Part shown: positions 1 through 10,597 of the stretch, one piece after another | How the letters are laid out: every line of letters begins with the position of its first letter | Numbering within the stretch: the first letter of the stretch is position 1 | NCBI RefSeq assembly: GCF_000235625.1 | Contig: NZ_AGTR01000028.1 | Coordinates: 53,562-117,561 of the forward strand | DNA from: Marinobacter manganoxydans MnI7-9 | GTDB taxonomy: Bacteria; Pseudomonadota; Gammaproteobacteria; Pseudomonadales; Oleiphilaceae | Direction of reading: 5' to 3' | Length of the DNA stretch: 64,000 bases | Notes under the pieces: model-generated | The model's input: only the letters and a program-made list of their open reading frames with translations | Told to the model about the DNA's origin: nothing | Databases searched by the model: none | Position numbers and translations under genes: made by a program

Positions 1-973
1 AGGCCCAGGTGCCACTTGGCGAGGGCCGCGTTTCGATTCTGGTCAGGCTGAGCCCGTGACGATGGAACGGCTCGAGGAGCTGATACAGGGCCCCCGGTTT
101 GTTGCGCATGGACACCAGGATAGACGACTTGTCGTGGCCACTGGCAGGCACTTCCTCCCGGCCAATGATCAGGAAGCGTGTGGTATTGTCCGGGCGATCC
201 TCAATACTGTTCGCCAGCTTCTGCAGGCCATAGAGCTCGGCCGCCATATCACCGGCAATAGCCGCCGTGCCGGGCTCCTCGGCTGCGCGCCGGGCCGCTT
301 CCGCATTGCTGGAGACGGTAACCCGCTCGATGCCGTAGCGGTGGGTGTCCAGCCATTGCCGGCATTGGGCAAACGATTGCTGATGGGAATAAATCCGTGT
401 GATTTCCTGGTCGCCATGCTTCGGAGACACAAGCAGGTGATGGTGAATCCGCAGCTGAACCTCGCCGCAGATCTTCAGCGGCGAGGACATGAACATATCC
501 AGGGTGTGGTTGATCATACCCTCGGTCGAGTTTTCGACCGGCACCACGCCGTAATGAGCAGCGCCGGATTCGACCTCCCGGAATACCGCATCAATGGCCG
601 GCAAAGGCACGCTGACCACCGAGTGACCAAAATGCTTGAGCGCTGCCGCCTGTGTGAAGGTGCCAATCGGACCCAGGAAGGCAATGTGCATGGGCTTTTC
701 CAGCGCCAGGCAGGCCGACATGATTTCCCGGAACAGACGGGCCATTTCCTCACCCGACAGCGGCCCCGGATTCTGTTCCTTGATGCGGCGAAGCACCTGG
801 GCCTCCCGCTCGGGGCGATAGAAAAAGACGTCCTGCCCCGGATTGGCGGTCATTTTAACGTGCGCCACTTCCTGGGCACAGGCGGCCCTGGCACTGATCA
901 GCTCCATGATCTTCTGATCAAGTTGATCGATCTCGTCCCGCAGCTCTCCGAGCCGAACCTGCTCATCACTCAT
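1..973 (-). CDS. pheA: Chorismate mutase / prephenate dehydratase (P-protein), partial
   Basis: This bifunctional enzyme converts chorismate to prephenate and then to phenylpyruvate for phenylalanine synthesis. The start ATG lies 2 bases after the serC stop. The N-terminus (MSDEQVRLGELRDEIDQLD) is an AroQ-type chorismate mutase helix. The prephenate dehydratase domain begins near residue 95 (IAFLGPIGT). Near the window edge a regulatory ACT domain is readable, with the GALYQLL motif and ETRP, the counterpart of the family's ESRP phenylalanine-binding motif. The 3' end lies outside the window: about 324 codons are present, and roughly 40 C-terminal residues are missing by comparison with pseudomonad P-proteins. 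The order gyrA-serC-pheA is the usual gammaproteobacterial one, and pheA is probably co-transcribed with serC. Confidence 0.95.
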   Translation of the reverse strand, partial: MSDEQVRLGELRDEIDQLDQKIMELISARAACAQEVAHVKMTANPGQDVFFYRPEREAQVLRRIKEQNPGPLSGEEMARLFREIMSACLALEKPMHIAFLGPIGTFTQAAALKHFGHSVVSVPLPAIDAVFREVESGAAHYGVVPVENSTEGMINHTLDMFMSSPLKICGEVQLRIHHHLLVSPKHGDQEITRIYSHQQSFAQCRQWLDTHRYGIERVTVSSNAEAARRAAEEPGTAAIAGDMAAELYGLQKLANSIEDRPDNTTRFLIIGREEVPASGHDKSSILVSMRNKPGALYQLLEPFHRHGLSLTRIETRPSPSGTWA

Positions 974-975
974 GA

Positions 976-2058
976 TCAGCCACGCTCCTTCGCAAATTCG
1001 GTCATGTAGTCGATCAGTGCATCGACACCGGCTTCTGGCATCGCGTTGTAGATGCTCGCACGCATTCCGCCAACCGACCGGTGGCCGGCCAGGTTCAGCA
1101 GGCCACGGGCATTGGCACCCTTCAGGAATTCACCGTTCAGGGCATCATCCGCCAGCGTGAATGGTACGTTCATCCAGGAGCGGAAGCGCGGATCAATCGG
1201 GTTGGCGTAAAACTCGTTGGTATCGATGAAATCGTAGAGCTTGCGGGCCTTGCGCAGGTTGATTTCACCCATGGCCTTCACACCGCCCTGCTCTTTCAGC
1301 CACTTGAACACCAGACCGGCCAGATACCAGGAATAGGTCGCCGGCGTGTTGTACATGGAGCCGTTATCTGCGATCACCTGATAATTCATCATGGTCGGGG
1401 TCTCCTGGCGGGCCTTACCCAGGAGATCCTTGCGGATAATGACCACTACCAATCCCGAGGGACCGATGTTCTTCTGGGCACCGGCATAGATCACACCGAA
1501 CCTGGAGACGTCCACCGGCCTCGACAGCATTGATGAGGACATGTCGGCAACCAGCGGCGCGCCCGGGCTATCCGGAATAAAACCGAATTCCAGGCCACCG
1601 ATGGTCTCGTTGGGCGTGTAGTGCAGATAAGCCGCGTCGGCACTGGTCTGCCACGAGGATTGATCCGGAATCGTGGTAAAGCCACTGTCTTCCGAACTCG
1701 CCACCACGTTCACCTTGCCATAGCGACTGGCCTCGGCAATGGCCTTCTTGGACCAGATGCCAGTGTTCACGTAGTCCGCAGAGCCTTTTTCGCCCAGCAG
1801 ATTCAGAGGAATGGTGGAAAACTGGCTGGACGCCCCACCCTGCATGAAAAGAACCGCGTAGTCGTCCGACACGCCGGCCAGTTCACGCAGATCTTTTTCT
1901 GCAGTTTCGGCAATCTGGACAAACTCGTCGCTGCGATGGCTCATTTCCATCACCGACATGCCGGTACCGCGCCAGTCGAGCATTTCATCCCGCGCCTGAC
2001 GAAGCACGCTCTCCGGCAAGGTGGCCGGACCTGCACAAAAGTTATACGCCCTGCTCAT
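976..2058 (-). CDS. serC: Phosphoserine aminotransferase
   Basis: A PLP-dependent class V aminotransferase that makes 3-phosphoserine in serine synthesis and also serves pyridoxal phosphate synthesis. The start chosen gives MSRAYNFCAGPATLPE, matching the family N-terminus. An upstream in-frame ATG at 2076 would add six residues and has no family support. The product is 360 aa, close to the usual length. The PLP lysine is expected at K196 in the motif AGAQKNIGPSG, and the GGASSQF phosphate-binding loop is at about residues 74-80. The gene sits between gyrA and pheA and ends 2 bases before the pheA start, so the two are probably translated from one message. Confidence 0.96.
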   Translation of the reverse strand: MSRAYNFCAGPATLPESVLRQARDEMLDWRGTGMSVMEMSHRSDEFVQIAETAEKDLRELAGVSDDYAVLFMQGGASSQFSTIPLNLLGEKGSADYVNTGIWSKKAIAEASRYGKVNVVASSEDSGFTTIPDQSSWQTSADAAYLHYTPNETIGGLEFGFIPDSPGAPLVADMSSSMLSRPVDVSRFGVIYAGAQKNIGPSGLVVVIIRKDLLGKARQETPTMMNYQVIADNGSMYNTPATYSWYLAGLVFKWLKEQGGVKAMGEINLRKARKLYDFIDTNEFYANPIDPRFRSWMNVPFTLADDALNGEFLKGANARGLLNLAGHRSVGGMRASIYNAMPEAGVDALIDYMTEFAKERG

Positions 2059-2109
2059 GTTGCTGCTTTCTCTCAAGTCTTGCTGAATCTGTCCGTGGCA
2101 AGTGCCGGC

Positions 2110-4740
2110 TTATTCGTCGCCGGCACTCTCGCCTTCTTGGCCTTGCTGGCCTTCTTCCGGGCTCTCGTCGGCAACAATCGGATTGCCTTCACTGTCGAGC
2201 TCTTCGTCGTCGGTTTCCGCAATCCGCTCAACGCCAACCAGCCGCTCGTCTTCCTGGCTCAGCTTGATCAGGCGCACGCCCTGGGTATTCCGGCTAAGAA
2301 CCGACACTTCGTCTGTCCGGGTACGCACGAGCGTGCCCTTGTCAGAGATCAGCATCATTTCGTCACCGTCGAACAGCTGCAGGGCTGTCACCAGGTTACC
2401 GTTACGCTCGGAGCACTGCATGGCGATAACGCCCTGGCTGCCACGGCTGTAGGTCGGGAACTCGTCAATGGCGGTACGCTTGCCGTAGCCGTTTTCGGAG
2501 GCAGTCAGGATAACCCCACCGTCCTGCGGGATGATCAGCGACACCACATGGTGACCCTGCGGCATCTTGATACCGCGAACACCACGGGCTGTCCGGCTCA
2601 TGGGACGAACGGCTTCTTCGTTGAAGCGCACCGCCTTGCCAGCGGTCGAGAACAGCATGACCTCGGCATCGCCTTTGGTAATGGCTGCACCGATCAGGGT
2701 ATCGCCCTCATCCAGTGACAGGGCAATCAGGCCGCTGCTGCGCGGACGCGAGAAGTTCGGCAACGGCGTTTTCTTGACCACACCGGCAGAGGTGGCCATC
2801 AGCACGAACTGGTCTTCCGGATAATCCCGAACCGGCAGGAACGTGGTAATACGCTCGCCTTCGTCCAGCGGCAGGATATTCACCATGGGCCGACCGCGGG
2901 AGGCACGGCTGGCGCGTGGAATCTCGAACACCCGCAGCCAGTACACCTTGCCACGGTTGGAGAAACACAGAATCGTATCGTGGGAGTTGGCCACCAGCAG
3001 CTTCTCAACGAAGTCTTCGTCCTTCATAGAGGTTGCTGCCTTGCCCCGACCACCACGACGCTGGGCCTGGTAGTCTTCCACTGCCTGGGTCTTGGCGTAA
3101 CCACTGTGGGAAATGGTCACCACCAGGTCTTCTTCATCAATCAGGTCGGCGATGGTCAGGTCGCGACGGGAGCTGGTGATTTCGGTACGACGCTCGTCAC
3201 CAAACTCGGTAACGATCGCTTCCAGCTCTTCCCGGATCACCTGGAGCAGCCGCTCGGGGTCGCCCAGGATGTCCAGCAGATCGGCAATCTTGTCGAGAAT
3301 TTCCTTGTATTCGTTCTGGAGCTTCTCGGTTTCCAGACCGGTCAGGCGGTGCAGACGCAAGTCCAGAATGGCCTGGGCCTGTTCCGGTGAAAGATGATAC
3401 AGACCTTCACGCAGCCCATAGATCTCTGGCAGGTCGTCCGGACGGCAGGCGTCCTGACCGGCACGTTCCAGCATGGCCATGACATCGCCCGGTGACCAGC
3501 CCTTGGCAATCAGCTTTTCCTTCGCTTCGGCGGCGGACGGCGAGGCCTTGATCAGCTCGATAATCTCGTCGATGTTGGCCAGGGCAACCGTCAAACCTTC
3601 CAGAATATGGCCACGTTCACGGGCTTTACGCAGTTCGTAGATGGTCCGGCGGGTCACTACTTCACGGCGGTGACGAACGAACGCATCCAGCAGCTGCTTC
3701 AGATTCAGGGTTTTCGGCTCACCGTTGATCAGGCCAACCATGTTGATGCCGAATACAGTTTCCAGCTGGGTCTGGGCAAACAGGTTGTTGACCACAACGT
3801 CCGGGTTCTCACCCCGACGCAGTTCGATCACCACCCGGATACCTTCCTTGTTGGATTCGTCCCGCAGCTCGGAGATACCTTCAAGACGCTTTTCTTTTAC
3901 CAGCTCCGCGATCTTCTCGATCAGGCGGGCCTTGTTCAGCTGATACGGCAGCTCGGTGATGATGATGGCATCGCGATTGGTCTTGTTGTCGTGCTCGATC
4001 TCGTGGCGGGCACGAATATAGATACGACCACGGCCGGTACGGTAGGCCTCAACGATGCCGGCACGGCCGTTGATGATGCCCTCGGTCGGGAAATCCGGGC
4101 CCGGAATGAATTCCATCAGCTCATCGATGGTCAGATCCGGATTATCAATCAGCGCCAAGCAGCCGCTTACGACTTCCGTCAGGTTGTGGGGCGGAATGTT
4201 GGTAGCCATGCCCACGGCAATACCGGAGGAACCATTCACCAGCAGGTTGGGCACCCGGGTGGGCAGAACCTCGGGAATCCGCTCGGTACCGTCGTAGTTA
4301 TCGACGAAATCGACGGTTTCCTTGTCCAGGTCCGCCAGCAGGGAGTGGGCGATCTTCTCCATGCGGATCTCGGTGTAACGCATGGCAGCCGCGTTGTCAC
4401 CGTCGATGGAACCGAAGTTACCCTGGCCATCAACCAGCGGATACCGCAGGGAGAACGGCTGGGCCATACGTACGATGGTGTCGTATACCGCAGAGTCACC
4501 GTGGGGGTGGTATTTACCGATAACATCACCCACCACACGGGCGGACTTCTTATAGGCCTTGTTCCAGTCGTTGTTCAGTTCGGACATGGCGAACAGAACG
4601 CGGCGGTGAACCGGCTTGAGGCCATCCCTCACATCCGGAAGCGCCCGCCCGACGATCACGCTCATGGCGTAATCGAGGTAGGACTGTTTTAACTCGTCTT
4701 CAATATTGACCGGCAGGATCTCTTTGGCTAACTCACCCAT
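2110..4740 (-). CDS. gyrA: DNA gyrase subunit A
   Basis: The breakage-reunion subunit of the type IIA topoisomerase that introduces negative supercoils, working with GyrB. At 876 aa it is nearly identical in length to the E. coli protein. The catalytic tyrosine is Y122 in AMRYTEIRM. The quinolone-resistance region reads GDSAVYD with S83 and D87, the fluoroquinolone-sensitive residues. The GyrA-box QRRGGRG is present, followed by the C-terminal DNA-wrapping blades. The tail is acidic, ending in [15 protein letters not shown], as in other GyrA proteins. serC follows 51 bases downstream on the same strand. Confidence 0.98.
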   Translation of the reverse strand: MGELAKEILPVNIEDELKQSYLDYAMSVIVGRALPDVRDGLKPVHRRVLFAMSELNNDWNKAYKKSARVVGDVIGKYHPHGDSAVYDTIVRMAQPFSLRYPLVDGQGNFGSIDGDNAAAMRYTEIRMEKIAHSLLADLDKETVDFVDNYDGTERIPEVLPTRVPNLLVNGSSGIAVGMATNIPPHNLTEVVSGCLALIDNPDLTIDELMEFIPGPDFPTEGIINGRAGIVEAYRTGRGRIYIRARHEIEHDNKTNRDAIIITELPYQLNKARLIEKIAELVKEKRLEGISELRDESNKEGIRVVIELRRGENPDVVVNNLFAQTQLETVFGINMVGLINGEPKTLNLKQLLDAFVRHRREVVTRRTIYELRKARERGHILEGLTVALANIDEIIELIKASPSAAEAKEKLIAKGWSPGDVMAMLERAGQDACRPDDLPEIYGLREGLYHLSPEQAQAILDLRLHRLTGLETEKLQNEYKEILDKIADLLDILGDPERLLQVIREELEAIVTEFGDERRTEITSSRRDLTIADLIDEEDLVVTISHSGYAKTQAVEDYQAQRRGGRGKAATSMKDEDFVEKLLVANSHDTILCFSNRGKVYWLRVFEIPRASRASRGRPMVNILPLDEGERITTFLPVRDYPEDQFVLMATSAGVVKKTPLPNFSRPRSSGLIALSLDEGDTLIGAAITKGDAEVMLFSTAGKAVRFNEEAVRPMSRTARGVRGIKMPQGHHVVSLIIPQDGGVILTASENGYGKRTAIDEFPTYSRGSQGVIAMQCSERNGNLVTALQLFDGDEMMLISDKGTLVRTRTDEVSVLSRNTQGVRLIKLSQEDERLVGVERIAETDDEELDSEGNPIVADESPEEGQQGQEGESAGDE

Positions 4741-4866
4741 CGAGAAAGGTTCCTTTGCGTTATCTGGAAGTCGTATCGGGGCCGTTTCCGGGCCCCATAG
4801 TTATTCTTCAACAAGCCGCCAAGTCTACCACAGTCGCACCCTTTCCGGGGCAACTGTGAGGCAGCC

Positions 4867-5721
4867 TTAATCAAACACCACTGTCTTGTTTTCGTAGGTG
4901 ATCACCCGGTCTTCAATGTGTGAGCGCAGGCCCCGGGCCAACACGTTCTTTTCCACATCCTTACCCAGGCGAACCATATCCTCGATAGAGTCGCTGTGGG
5001 TGATCCGGATAACGTCCTGCTCGATGATCGGGCCCTCGTCGAGGTCCTGAGTCACGTAGTGGCAGGTGGCACCAATCAGCTTAACACCGCGGCTGTAGGC
5101 CTGGTGATAGGGGCGTGCACCGGCGAAAGACGGCAGGAAGCTGTGATGGATATTGATCACCTTGCCGGAGTATTTCTCGCAGAGCTCGCCAGGAAGGATC
5201 TGCATGTAGCGCGCCAGCACCACCACATCGGCCTCATATTTCTGGAACAGCTCATCAATATGGGCGAAAGCTTCCTCTTTGTTTTCCTTGCTTACCGGCA
5301 CGTGGTGGTAGGGAATCTCATGCCACTCCACCATCCGGCGCAGGTCGTCGTGGTTGGAGATGACCGCCACGATCTCGGCATTGATCTCCTTGCTGTGCCA
5401 GCGGTGCAGCAGATCAGCCACACAATGGGATTCCTTGCTGCACATCAGGATGACTTTCTTGGGCTGGGCCGAGTCGGCAATGTGCCAGTTCATATTGAAT
5501 TCGCGGGCAATCGGCTCAAACGCGGCGCGGAACTGGTCCAGACCGAACGGAATCGAGGTGGCCTTGATCTCGTGCCGCATGAAAAACCAGCCGGTTTGCG
5601 TGTCGGAATGGTGACTCGCCTCGGTAATCCAGCCATTGTATGTCGACAGAAAATTACTCACCTTGGCGACAATTCCCACCCGGTCGGGGCAGGAAATCAC
5701 AAGACGATAGGTATGCTCCAT
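4867..5721 (-). CDS. purU: Formyltetrahydrofolate deformylase
   Basis: Hydrolyses 10-formyl-THF to formate and THF, balancing one-carbon pools. The 284-aa product has an N-terminal ACT domain (about residues 5-85) and a C-terminal formyltransferase-fold hydrolase domain. The catalytic triad expected in this fold is visible as N190 and H192 in VINIHHSFLPSF and D228 in QDLDEGPI, with the family spacing of 2 and 38 residues. The ATG is followed by EHTYRLVISCPDRVGIVAKV, typical of PurU. The gene lies upstream of gyrA on the same strand with a 126-base gap, so it probably has its own promoter in the 143-base region shared with the divergent ggt gene. Confidence 0.95.
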   Translation of the reverse strand: MEHTYRLVISCPDRVGIVAKVSNFLSTYNGWITEASHHSDTQTGWFFMRHEIKATSIPFGLDQFRAAFEPIAREFNMNWHIADSAQPKKVILMCSKESHCVADLLHRWHSKEINAEIVAVISNHDDLRRMVEWHEIPYHHVPVSKENKEEAFAHIDELFQKYEADVVVLARYMQILPGELCEKYSGKVINIHHSFLPSFAGARPYHQAYSRGVKLIGATCHYVTQDLDEGPIIEQDVIRITHSDSIEDMVRLGKDVEKNVLARGLRSHIEDRVITYENKTVVFD

Positions 5722-5864
5722 GAAAGCCTTTCCTTAACTGAAATCCGGGAAAGCAGGTGCGTCGGGGAATCACCGCCGACATTAACGGCAGGTTAACGGT
5801 ACGCACCTATGAAAATGACCGGCTATCATAGCCTATCTGAACGCCAGAAACGAGGAATGGAGAT
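5722..5864. promoter_or_regulatory. Divergent intergenic region purU/ggt
   Basis: A 143-base gap between the divergent purU (minus) and ggt (plus) starts must hold both promoters. A ribosome-binding sequence (GGAATGGAGAT) precedes the ggt ATG. I see no clear operator or hairpin. Confidence 0.4.
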
Positions 5865-7628
5865 ATGGACAGAGGCCTCTACCAACGCACAATCAAAAAC
5901 CTCGCCACGGGGCGCTCAGGCCGCCTTTCGATTGCGGCCGCCTTGACCTTTTTCATCACCACCGCGCCGGCCTTCGGACAGGCCATTCTCGAGGGTGAGC
6001 GGTTTCACCCGGTTACCGCAACCCAGGGCATGGTTGCCACCAGCCATACACTGGCCACCGAGGTGGCTCTGGAAGTGCTGAAAAACGGCGGCAATGCAAT
6101 CGATGCAGCCGTTACCGCCGGTTTTGCACTCGCTGTTACCCAGCCCCGTTCCGGCAACATTGGCGGTGGCGGTTTCATGCTGATTTCCAGGGGCGACGGA
6201 TCAGATCCGGAAGCCATTGATTATCGCGAAAAAGCGCCCGCTGCCGCCACAGAAACCATGTTCCAGGACGAATCCGGCGAGGTGGTCAGGAACCGCAGTC
6301 GTTTTACCCACCTGGCCGCAGGGGTTCCGGGCACAGTTGCCGGCCTTGCACTGGCGCTGGAGCGGCACGGCACCATTACCCTCAAGCAGGCACTGGCGCC
6401 GGCCATCAAACTGGCCCAAGACGGTTTCGTAGTGCCCCAGCGTTTTACTGAAGGTCTGGAGCAGGCCCGGGAGAGACTCGAGCGATGGCCCGCCACCCGT
6501 GACACCTTTTATAGGGAAGACGGCAGCGCCTGGCAGCCCGGGAAACGCTTTCGACAGCCGGAACTGGCGGCAACACTCCAGCGCATTGCCGACAACGGCG
6601 TGAAAGGCTTTTACGAAGGCGAAACCGCCGATCTGATTGCCAGCGAAATGGAACGGAATGGCGGCCTCATCACGCACCAGGACCTGAAAGACTATCGCCC
6701 GGTTGTCCGGGCGCCGGTTCACGGCAACTATCGCGGGTACGATATTTTCTCGATGTCGCCGCCCTCCTCCGGCGGCACGCACATTGTCCAGATCCTGAAT
6801 ATCCTGGAAGGCTTCCCGATGGCCGAGTTTGGCCATAACTCCGCTGATGCGATTCATCACATGGCCGAAGCCATGAAACTGGCCTACGCGGACCGTTCAA
6901 AATACCTCGGCGACACGGATTATGTGGAGGTGCCGCTGGCGGGGTTAACCAGCAAAGGCTACGCAGAAGAACTGCGCAAAGGCATTGATCCAGACAGGGC
7001 ACGACCGGCCAGCGACATCAATCCCGGCCAGCCAGCTGCCTGGGAAAGCCCTGAAACCACCCATTTTTCCGTGGTGGATAAATGGGGCAACGCCGTGTCC
7101 AACACCTACACAATCAATTTCAGTTATGGATCCGGCATTACGGTGGAAGGCGCTGGATTCCTGCTTAACAACGAAATGGACGACTTCAGTGCCAAGCCCG
7201 GTGTGCCCAACGCTTATGGCCTGATCGGTGGCGAAGCCAACAAGGTCGAGCCCGGCAAACGCATGCTGAGCTCCATGTCGCCCACTATCGTTAAGAAGGA
7301 TGGCAAGAACGTTCTGGTTACCGGCAGCCCCGGAGGCTCCCGGATCATTACCACCACCTTGCAGGTGATCCTCAATGTGATTGATCATGGAATGAACATC
7401 CAGACCGCCGTGAGCGCTCCGCGCATGCACCACCAGTGGCTGCCGGATGAAATCCGGATCGAACAGGGCATCAGCCCCGACACCATCCGGCTTCTGCAGG
7501 AGCGGGGGCACACGGTGGTCGGTGGATCAGCCATGGGCGCCATCCAGAGCATCCTGATTGACGAAGAGGGTGTTCTCAATGGTGGCGCGGACCCGAGGAG
7601 GAGCACTTCGTCGGCCATGGGCTATTAA
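5865..7628 (+). CDS. ggt: Gamma-glutamyltranspeptidase
   Basis: A periplasmic Ntn-hydrolase that cleaves or transfers the gamma-glutamyl group of glutathione and related compounds. The 587-aa precursor begins with a signal peptide (hydrophobic LSIAAALTFFITTAPAFG, cleavage near residue 38-40). The autoprocessing and catalytic threonine is T399 in ESPETTHFSVVD, giving a large subunit of about 360 residues after signal removal and a small subunit of about 189. Other family motifs are NGGNAIDAAV near residue 74, GNIGGGGFM near 97, SPPSSGG near 298 and GSPGGSRII in the small subunit. It is probably transcribed with the small gene that begins 40 bases downstream. Confidence 0.96.
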   Translation: MDRGLYQRTIKNLATGRSGRLSIAAALTFFITTAPAFGQAILEGERFHPVTATQGMVATSHTLATEVALEVLKNGGNAIDAAVTAGFALAVTQPRSGNIGGGGFMLISRGDGSDPEAIDYREKAPAAATETMFQDESGEVVRNRSRFTHLAAGVPGTVAGLALALERHGTITLKQALAPAIKLAQDGFVVPQRFTEGLEQARERLERWPATRDTFYREDGSAWQPGKRFRQPELAATLQRIADNGVKGFYEGETADLIASEMERNGGLITHQDLKDYRPVVRAPVHGNYRGYDIFSMSPPSSGGTHIVQILNILEGFPMAEFGHNSADAIHHMAEAMKLAYADRSKYLGDTDYVEVPLAGLTSKGYAEELRKGIDPDRARPASDINPGQPAAWESPETTHFSVVDKWGNAVSNTYTINFSYGSGITVEGAGFLLNNEMDDFSAKPGVPNAYGLIGGEANKVEPGKRMLSSMSPTIVKKDGKNVLVTGSPGGSRIITTTLQVILNVIDHGMNIQTAVSAPRMHHQWLPDEIRIEQGISPDTIRLLQERGHTVVGGSAMGAIQSILIDEEGVLNGGADPRRSTSSAMGY

Positions 7629-7668
7629 CGGGCAATTGACCAGGGTCACTGACCTGAATGGAGGCTTT

Positions 7669-7917
7669 ATGTATCTTTCTGTACAACTGAGCTGCTATCC
7701 CCTGAAAGAGGAGTACAAGCAGCCAATCAAAGACCTGATCGCGCGCCTGGAGCAGACCGGACTGGAAGTCTATCCGGGGCGAATGAGCACCGAGATTTTC
7801 GGCGACTATGATGAGGTTATGGGCGTGCTCTCGGACACCATGAAATGATCGTTCGAGACCTACGGCAAATCTGTCTTCGTGGCGAAGATCATGGAGGGCG
7901 ACCGGAGACCGAAATGA
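7669..7917 (+). pseudogene. Thiamine-binding-type (MTH1187/YkoF-like) protein, interrupted by in-frame TGA
   Basis: The start ATG is preceded by GGAGG and gives MYLSVQLSCYPLKEEY, the N-terminus of the small MTH1187/YkoF-type thiamine-binding family, which also shows the MSTEIFGDYDEVM motif. Translation stops at a TGA at 7846-7848 after DTMK. The same frame then continues without a gap as [22 protein letters not shown] and stops at 7915-7917, which is the family C-terminus. Relatives have a tryptophan at the TGA position (recalled, not checked), so one G-to-A change of TGG explains the interruption. The true end overlaps the next gene as ATGA, showing that the intact frame was once coupled to it. 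Alternatives are a sequencing error, or a functional 59-aa fragment; TGA recoding has no visible support. Confidence 0.75.
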
Positions 7918-9827
7918 CAGCACCGAGTGGGCCAGACAACCAGCAACAGAAACCGGATCAGAACCAACAACCGGTCATTCCGAACCAGTCTGCGTTCCTT
8001 TGGCTGAGCGCTGCCATCTTCCTGATGGTGCTCTGGCTGCAGGATGGCGGACAACCGCGGCTTCAGGACCTCGCCTACTCGGAATTCAAGACGGCTGTTG
8101 TGAACAATCAGGTGGCAGAAGTCACGTTGAAAGAAGAAGCCATTACCGGCTTGTTCACCGACAGCGGTGCAGCCGATTTCAGCTCTGACAGCCCACCCCA
8201 CACCAGCACGCCCGGTTTCCATACCATCCGCCCGCCCATGGAAGACCCGTCGCTGCTCAACCTTCTTGAAGAGCACAGTGTCACCATTCGGGCCACGCCA
8301 TCAGGTCTGCCCTGGTGGCAGGAAATGATTCGCGGCTTCCTGCCCTGGATCCTGCTGCTGGCGCTGATGTTCTGGTTCTGGGGTGCAGCGCAGAAACGCA
8401 TGACACAGGGTGGCGGCCCGTTTGATTTCAGCCGCTCCAAGGCACGGCGGGCCCACAAGGAAACCTCTACCGCCACCCTGGACGACGTGGCCGGCATTGA
8501 ATCCGCCAAGCGGGAAATTGCCGAGATCATCGATTTCCTGAAATCTCCCGAAAAATACCGGGCACTGGGTGCCGTCATGCCCAAGGGCGTGCTTCTGGTC
8601 GGCCCGCCGGGCACCGGCAAGACACTACTGGCCCGGGCCATCGCCGGCGAAGCCGAGGTGCCCTTCTACAGCATCAGCGCCTCGGAATTCATCGAGATGT
8701 TCGTGGGTGTCGGCGCCGCGCGGGTTCGGGACATGTTCAAGGAAGCCCGGAAAGACGCGCCGGCGCTGATTTTCATCGACGAACTGGATGCCATTGGCCG
8801 ATCACGTGGTGCGGGCCTGGGTGGTGGCCATGATGAAAGAGAGCAAACACTGAACCAGATCCTTACGGAAATGGACGGTTTCGAGGCTCACGAAAATGTT
8901 CTGGTACTGGCTGCCACCAACCGGCCGGACGTTCTGGACAGCGCCCTGCTCCGCCCGGGCCGTTTTGACCGTAAGATCACCCTCGACCGCCCCCACAAGG
9001 AGGCCCGCGCGGCCATCCTGGCCGTTCACGTGCGAAAGGTACCCTTGGCGAATGATGTCGACCTGGATCAACTGGCCGCACGCACCATCGGCTTTTCCGG
9101 GGCGGATCTCAAGAACCTCGTAAATGAAGCGGCGCTCACCGCAGCCCGCGAAAGCCTGCATGAGGTGAATGCCCATTGCTTTGATCTGGCCCGGGACAGA
9201 ATTATTCTCGGTGAAAAGCGCGACACCAAGCTGAACCCGCAGGAGCGTGAGGCTGTTGCCTACCACGAGTGTGGTCACGCCATCATGGCCTACTACATGC
9301 CGAACGCGGATCCCCTTACCAAGTTGACCATCATTCCCCACGGCATGGCCATGGGAGTGACGGAACAAACCCCGCGGGAAGATCACTACACCTACACCGA
9401 AAGCTATCTTAAGGATCGCATCAAGGTGATGCTTGGCGGTCGCTGCTCGGAAAAGCTGATCTACGGAGAAGTCAGTACCGGCGCCCAGAACGACCTCAAG
9501 GAGGCCACCGCGCTGATACGCAAGATGATCGGCCAGTGGGGCATGAGCGAAAAGATCGGCCCGCTGGGCCTGAACATCGGCGAGGAACATGTTTTCCTGG
9601 GCCGGGAGATGGGCATGCCGAGGGAGTTCAGCGAAAAGATGGCTGAGATGATTGACGAGGAAATCCAGTCCCAGCTCCTGGCCCTCGAGAAGGCAACCCT
9701 CGACTTCCTGACCGAGCACCGAAACCAGTTGGACGCACTGGCCAAAGCCGTGCTGAAACAGGAAACGCTGTCAGCAGAGGACGTCGAGGAAATCCTGCGC
9801 AAGGAAGATGCACGGAAGATTGCCTGA
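7914..9827 (+). CDS. FtsH-type membrane AAA+ zinc metalloprotease (probable second paralogue)
   Basis: A membrane-anchored ATP-dependent protease that degrades membrane and soluble proteins. The start chosen is the ATG overlapping the stop of the upstream frame (ATGA), giving 637 aa. Transmembrane segments lie at about residues 27-42 and 141-157, flanking a periplasmic domain. The AAA module has Walker A GPPGTGKT (230-237), Walker B FIDE (287-290) and the second region of homology [18 protein letters not shown]. The zinc-protease motif is HECGH (451-455). The main cellular FtsH normally lies next to rlmE/folP, absent here, so this is probably an extra copy. Its neighbours are a ZIP transporter, a stress protein and a Lon-like protease. 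Confidence 0.9.
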   Translation: MTAPSGPDNQQQKPDQNQQPVIPNQSAFLWLSAAIFLMVLWLQDGGQPRLQDLAYSEFKTAVVNNQVAEVTLKEEAITGLFTDSGAADFSSDSPPHTSTPGFHTIRPPMEDPSLLNLLEEHSVTIRATPSGLPWWQEMIRGFLPWILLLALMFWFWGAAQKRMTQGGGPFDFSRSKARRAHKETSTATLDDVAGIESAKREIAEIIDFLKSPEKYRALGAVMPKGVLLVGPPGTGKTLLARAIAGEAEVPFYSISASEFIEMFVGVGAARVRDMFKEARKDAPALIFIDELDAIGRSRGAGLGGGHDEREQTLNQILTEMDGFEAHENVLVLAATNRPDVLDSALLRPGRFDRKITLDRPHKEARAAILAVHVRKVPLANDVDLDQLAARTIGFSGADLKNLVNEAALTAARESLHEVNAHCFDLARDRIILGEKRDTKLNPQEREAVAYHECGHAIMAYYMPNADPLTKLTIIPHGMAMGVTEQTPREDHYTYTESYLKDRIKVMLGGRCSEKLIYGEVSTGAQNDLKEATALIRKMIGQWGMSEKIGPLGLNIGEEHVFLGREMGMPREFSEKMAEMIDEEIQSQLLALEKATLDFLTEHRNQLDALAKAVLKQETLSAEDVEEILRKEDARKIA

Positions 9828-9842
9828 TACTCAAGTCATGGC

Positions 9843-10562
9843 CTAGATCACCAGGTAATGACTGAACAGGGTAATACAGAACCCAAGGACCGCTCCCAGA
9901 GGTGGCCCCCAATGCCGGTCAAGCCTCGACTGAGGAGCGATGTCCTGGAAAATCAGGTACAGAATACCCCCGGAAGCCATCAGCATCAGTGAGCCCAGTA
10001 ATACGGGGCGCTCCGACAAGAAGAAATAGCCAAACAGGCCGGCCACCGGACCTGTGATCACCAGGCTACTCATAAAGACCAGCGTCTTTCGGGAGCTGTG
10101 GCCTTTCAGGTAAAGCAACTCCCGATAGGCGTTGAACCCTTCCGGCAAGTTCTGCAAGGCAATGAGTAACGCCATGAGCAGCGCAATCTCGGTGTTCACC
10201 ACGGCGAGCCCGCCCAGCGCGGCAGCTTCCGGAATAAAATCCAGCATCACACCCAGGAGCTGCGGAGATTCACGGCGTTTCAAACCGAGAACCCGCTCTA
10301 TCAGAAAGAATATGAGCCCGCCCGCAAGAATAGCCGGAATCGCAAGAAGGGATCCTCCCATGCTGGATCGGCCTTCCGGAATAAAAACCACAGCGACCGC
10401 GCCAAGCAGGATGCCGCCACCGAGCGCGATCACGAAATGGCGAAACTCCTGCTCCAGCCAATTGGGTCGGATCCGTTCAAAGCTGGCGAGCAGTCCGCCC
10501 AGTGGAATGCAGGCGCCGGCAAGGACGGTCAGTCCAACAATGGAGAGAACATCTATAAACAT
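9843..10562 (-). CDS. ZIP-family divalent metal transporter
   Basis: A predicted inner-membrane importer of zinc or related divalent metals. The 239-aa product is hydrophobic throughout, with about eight membrane segments. It has the ZIP metal-site motifs DFIPEAAALGG (about residue 107) in the fourth segment and NLPEGFNAYREL (about residue 138) in the fifth. Length and motifs fit the ZupT/GufA branch, but the substrate cannot be told from the sequence. It converges with the FtsH-like gene, whose stop is 15 bases away, and lies downstream of the universal stress protein gene on the same strand with a 35-base gap, so it could belong to that transcription unit. Confidence 0.85.
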   Translation of the reverse strand: MFIDVLSIVGLTVLAGACIPLGGLLASFERIRPNWLEQEFRHFVIALGGGILLGAVAVVFIPEGRSSMGGSLLAIPAILAGGLIFFLIERVLGLKRRESPQLLGVMLDFIPEAAALGGLAVVNTEIALLMALLIALQNLPEGFNAYRELLYLKGHSSRKTLVFMSSLVITGPVAGLFGYFFLSERPVLLGSLMLMASGGILYLIFQDIAPQSRLDRHWGPPLGAVLGFCITLFSHYLVI

Positions 10563-10597
10563 CAGCTAATCAAGACCTATGGAGCAACCGATGGGAT

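Noticed and set aside
3607-4692. A 361-codon open frame on the plus strand opposite gyrA, and similar long frames opposite serC, dnaE2 and oadA
   Set aside because: These are antisense shadows of strongly conserved genes in GC-rich DNA; none has family motifs or a ribosome site.
7846-7848. TGA as a selenocysteine codon
   Set aside because: The family is expected to have Trp here, and no SECIS-like hairpin is evident immediately after the codon. A nonsense change is simpler.
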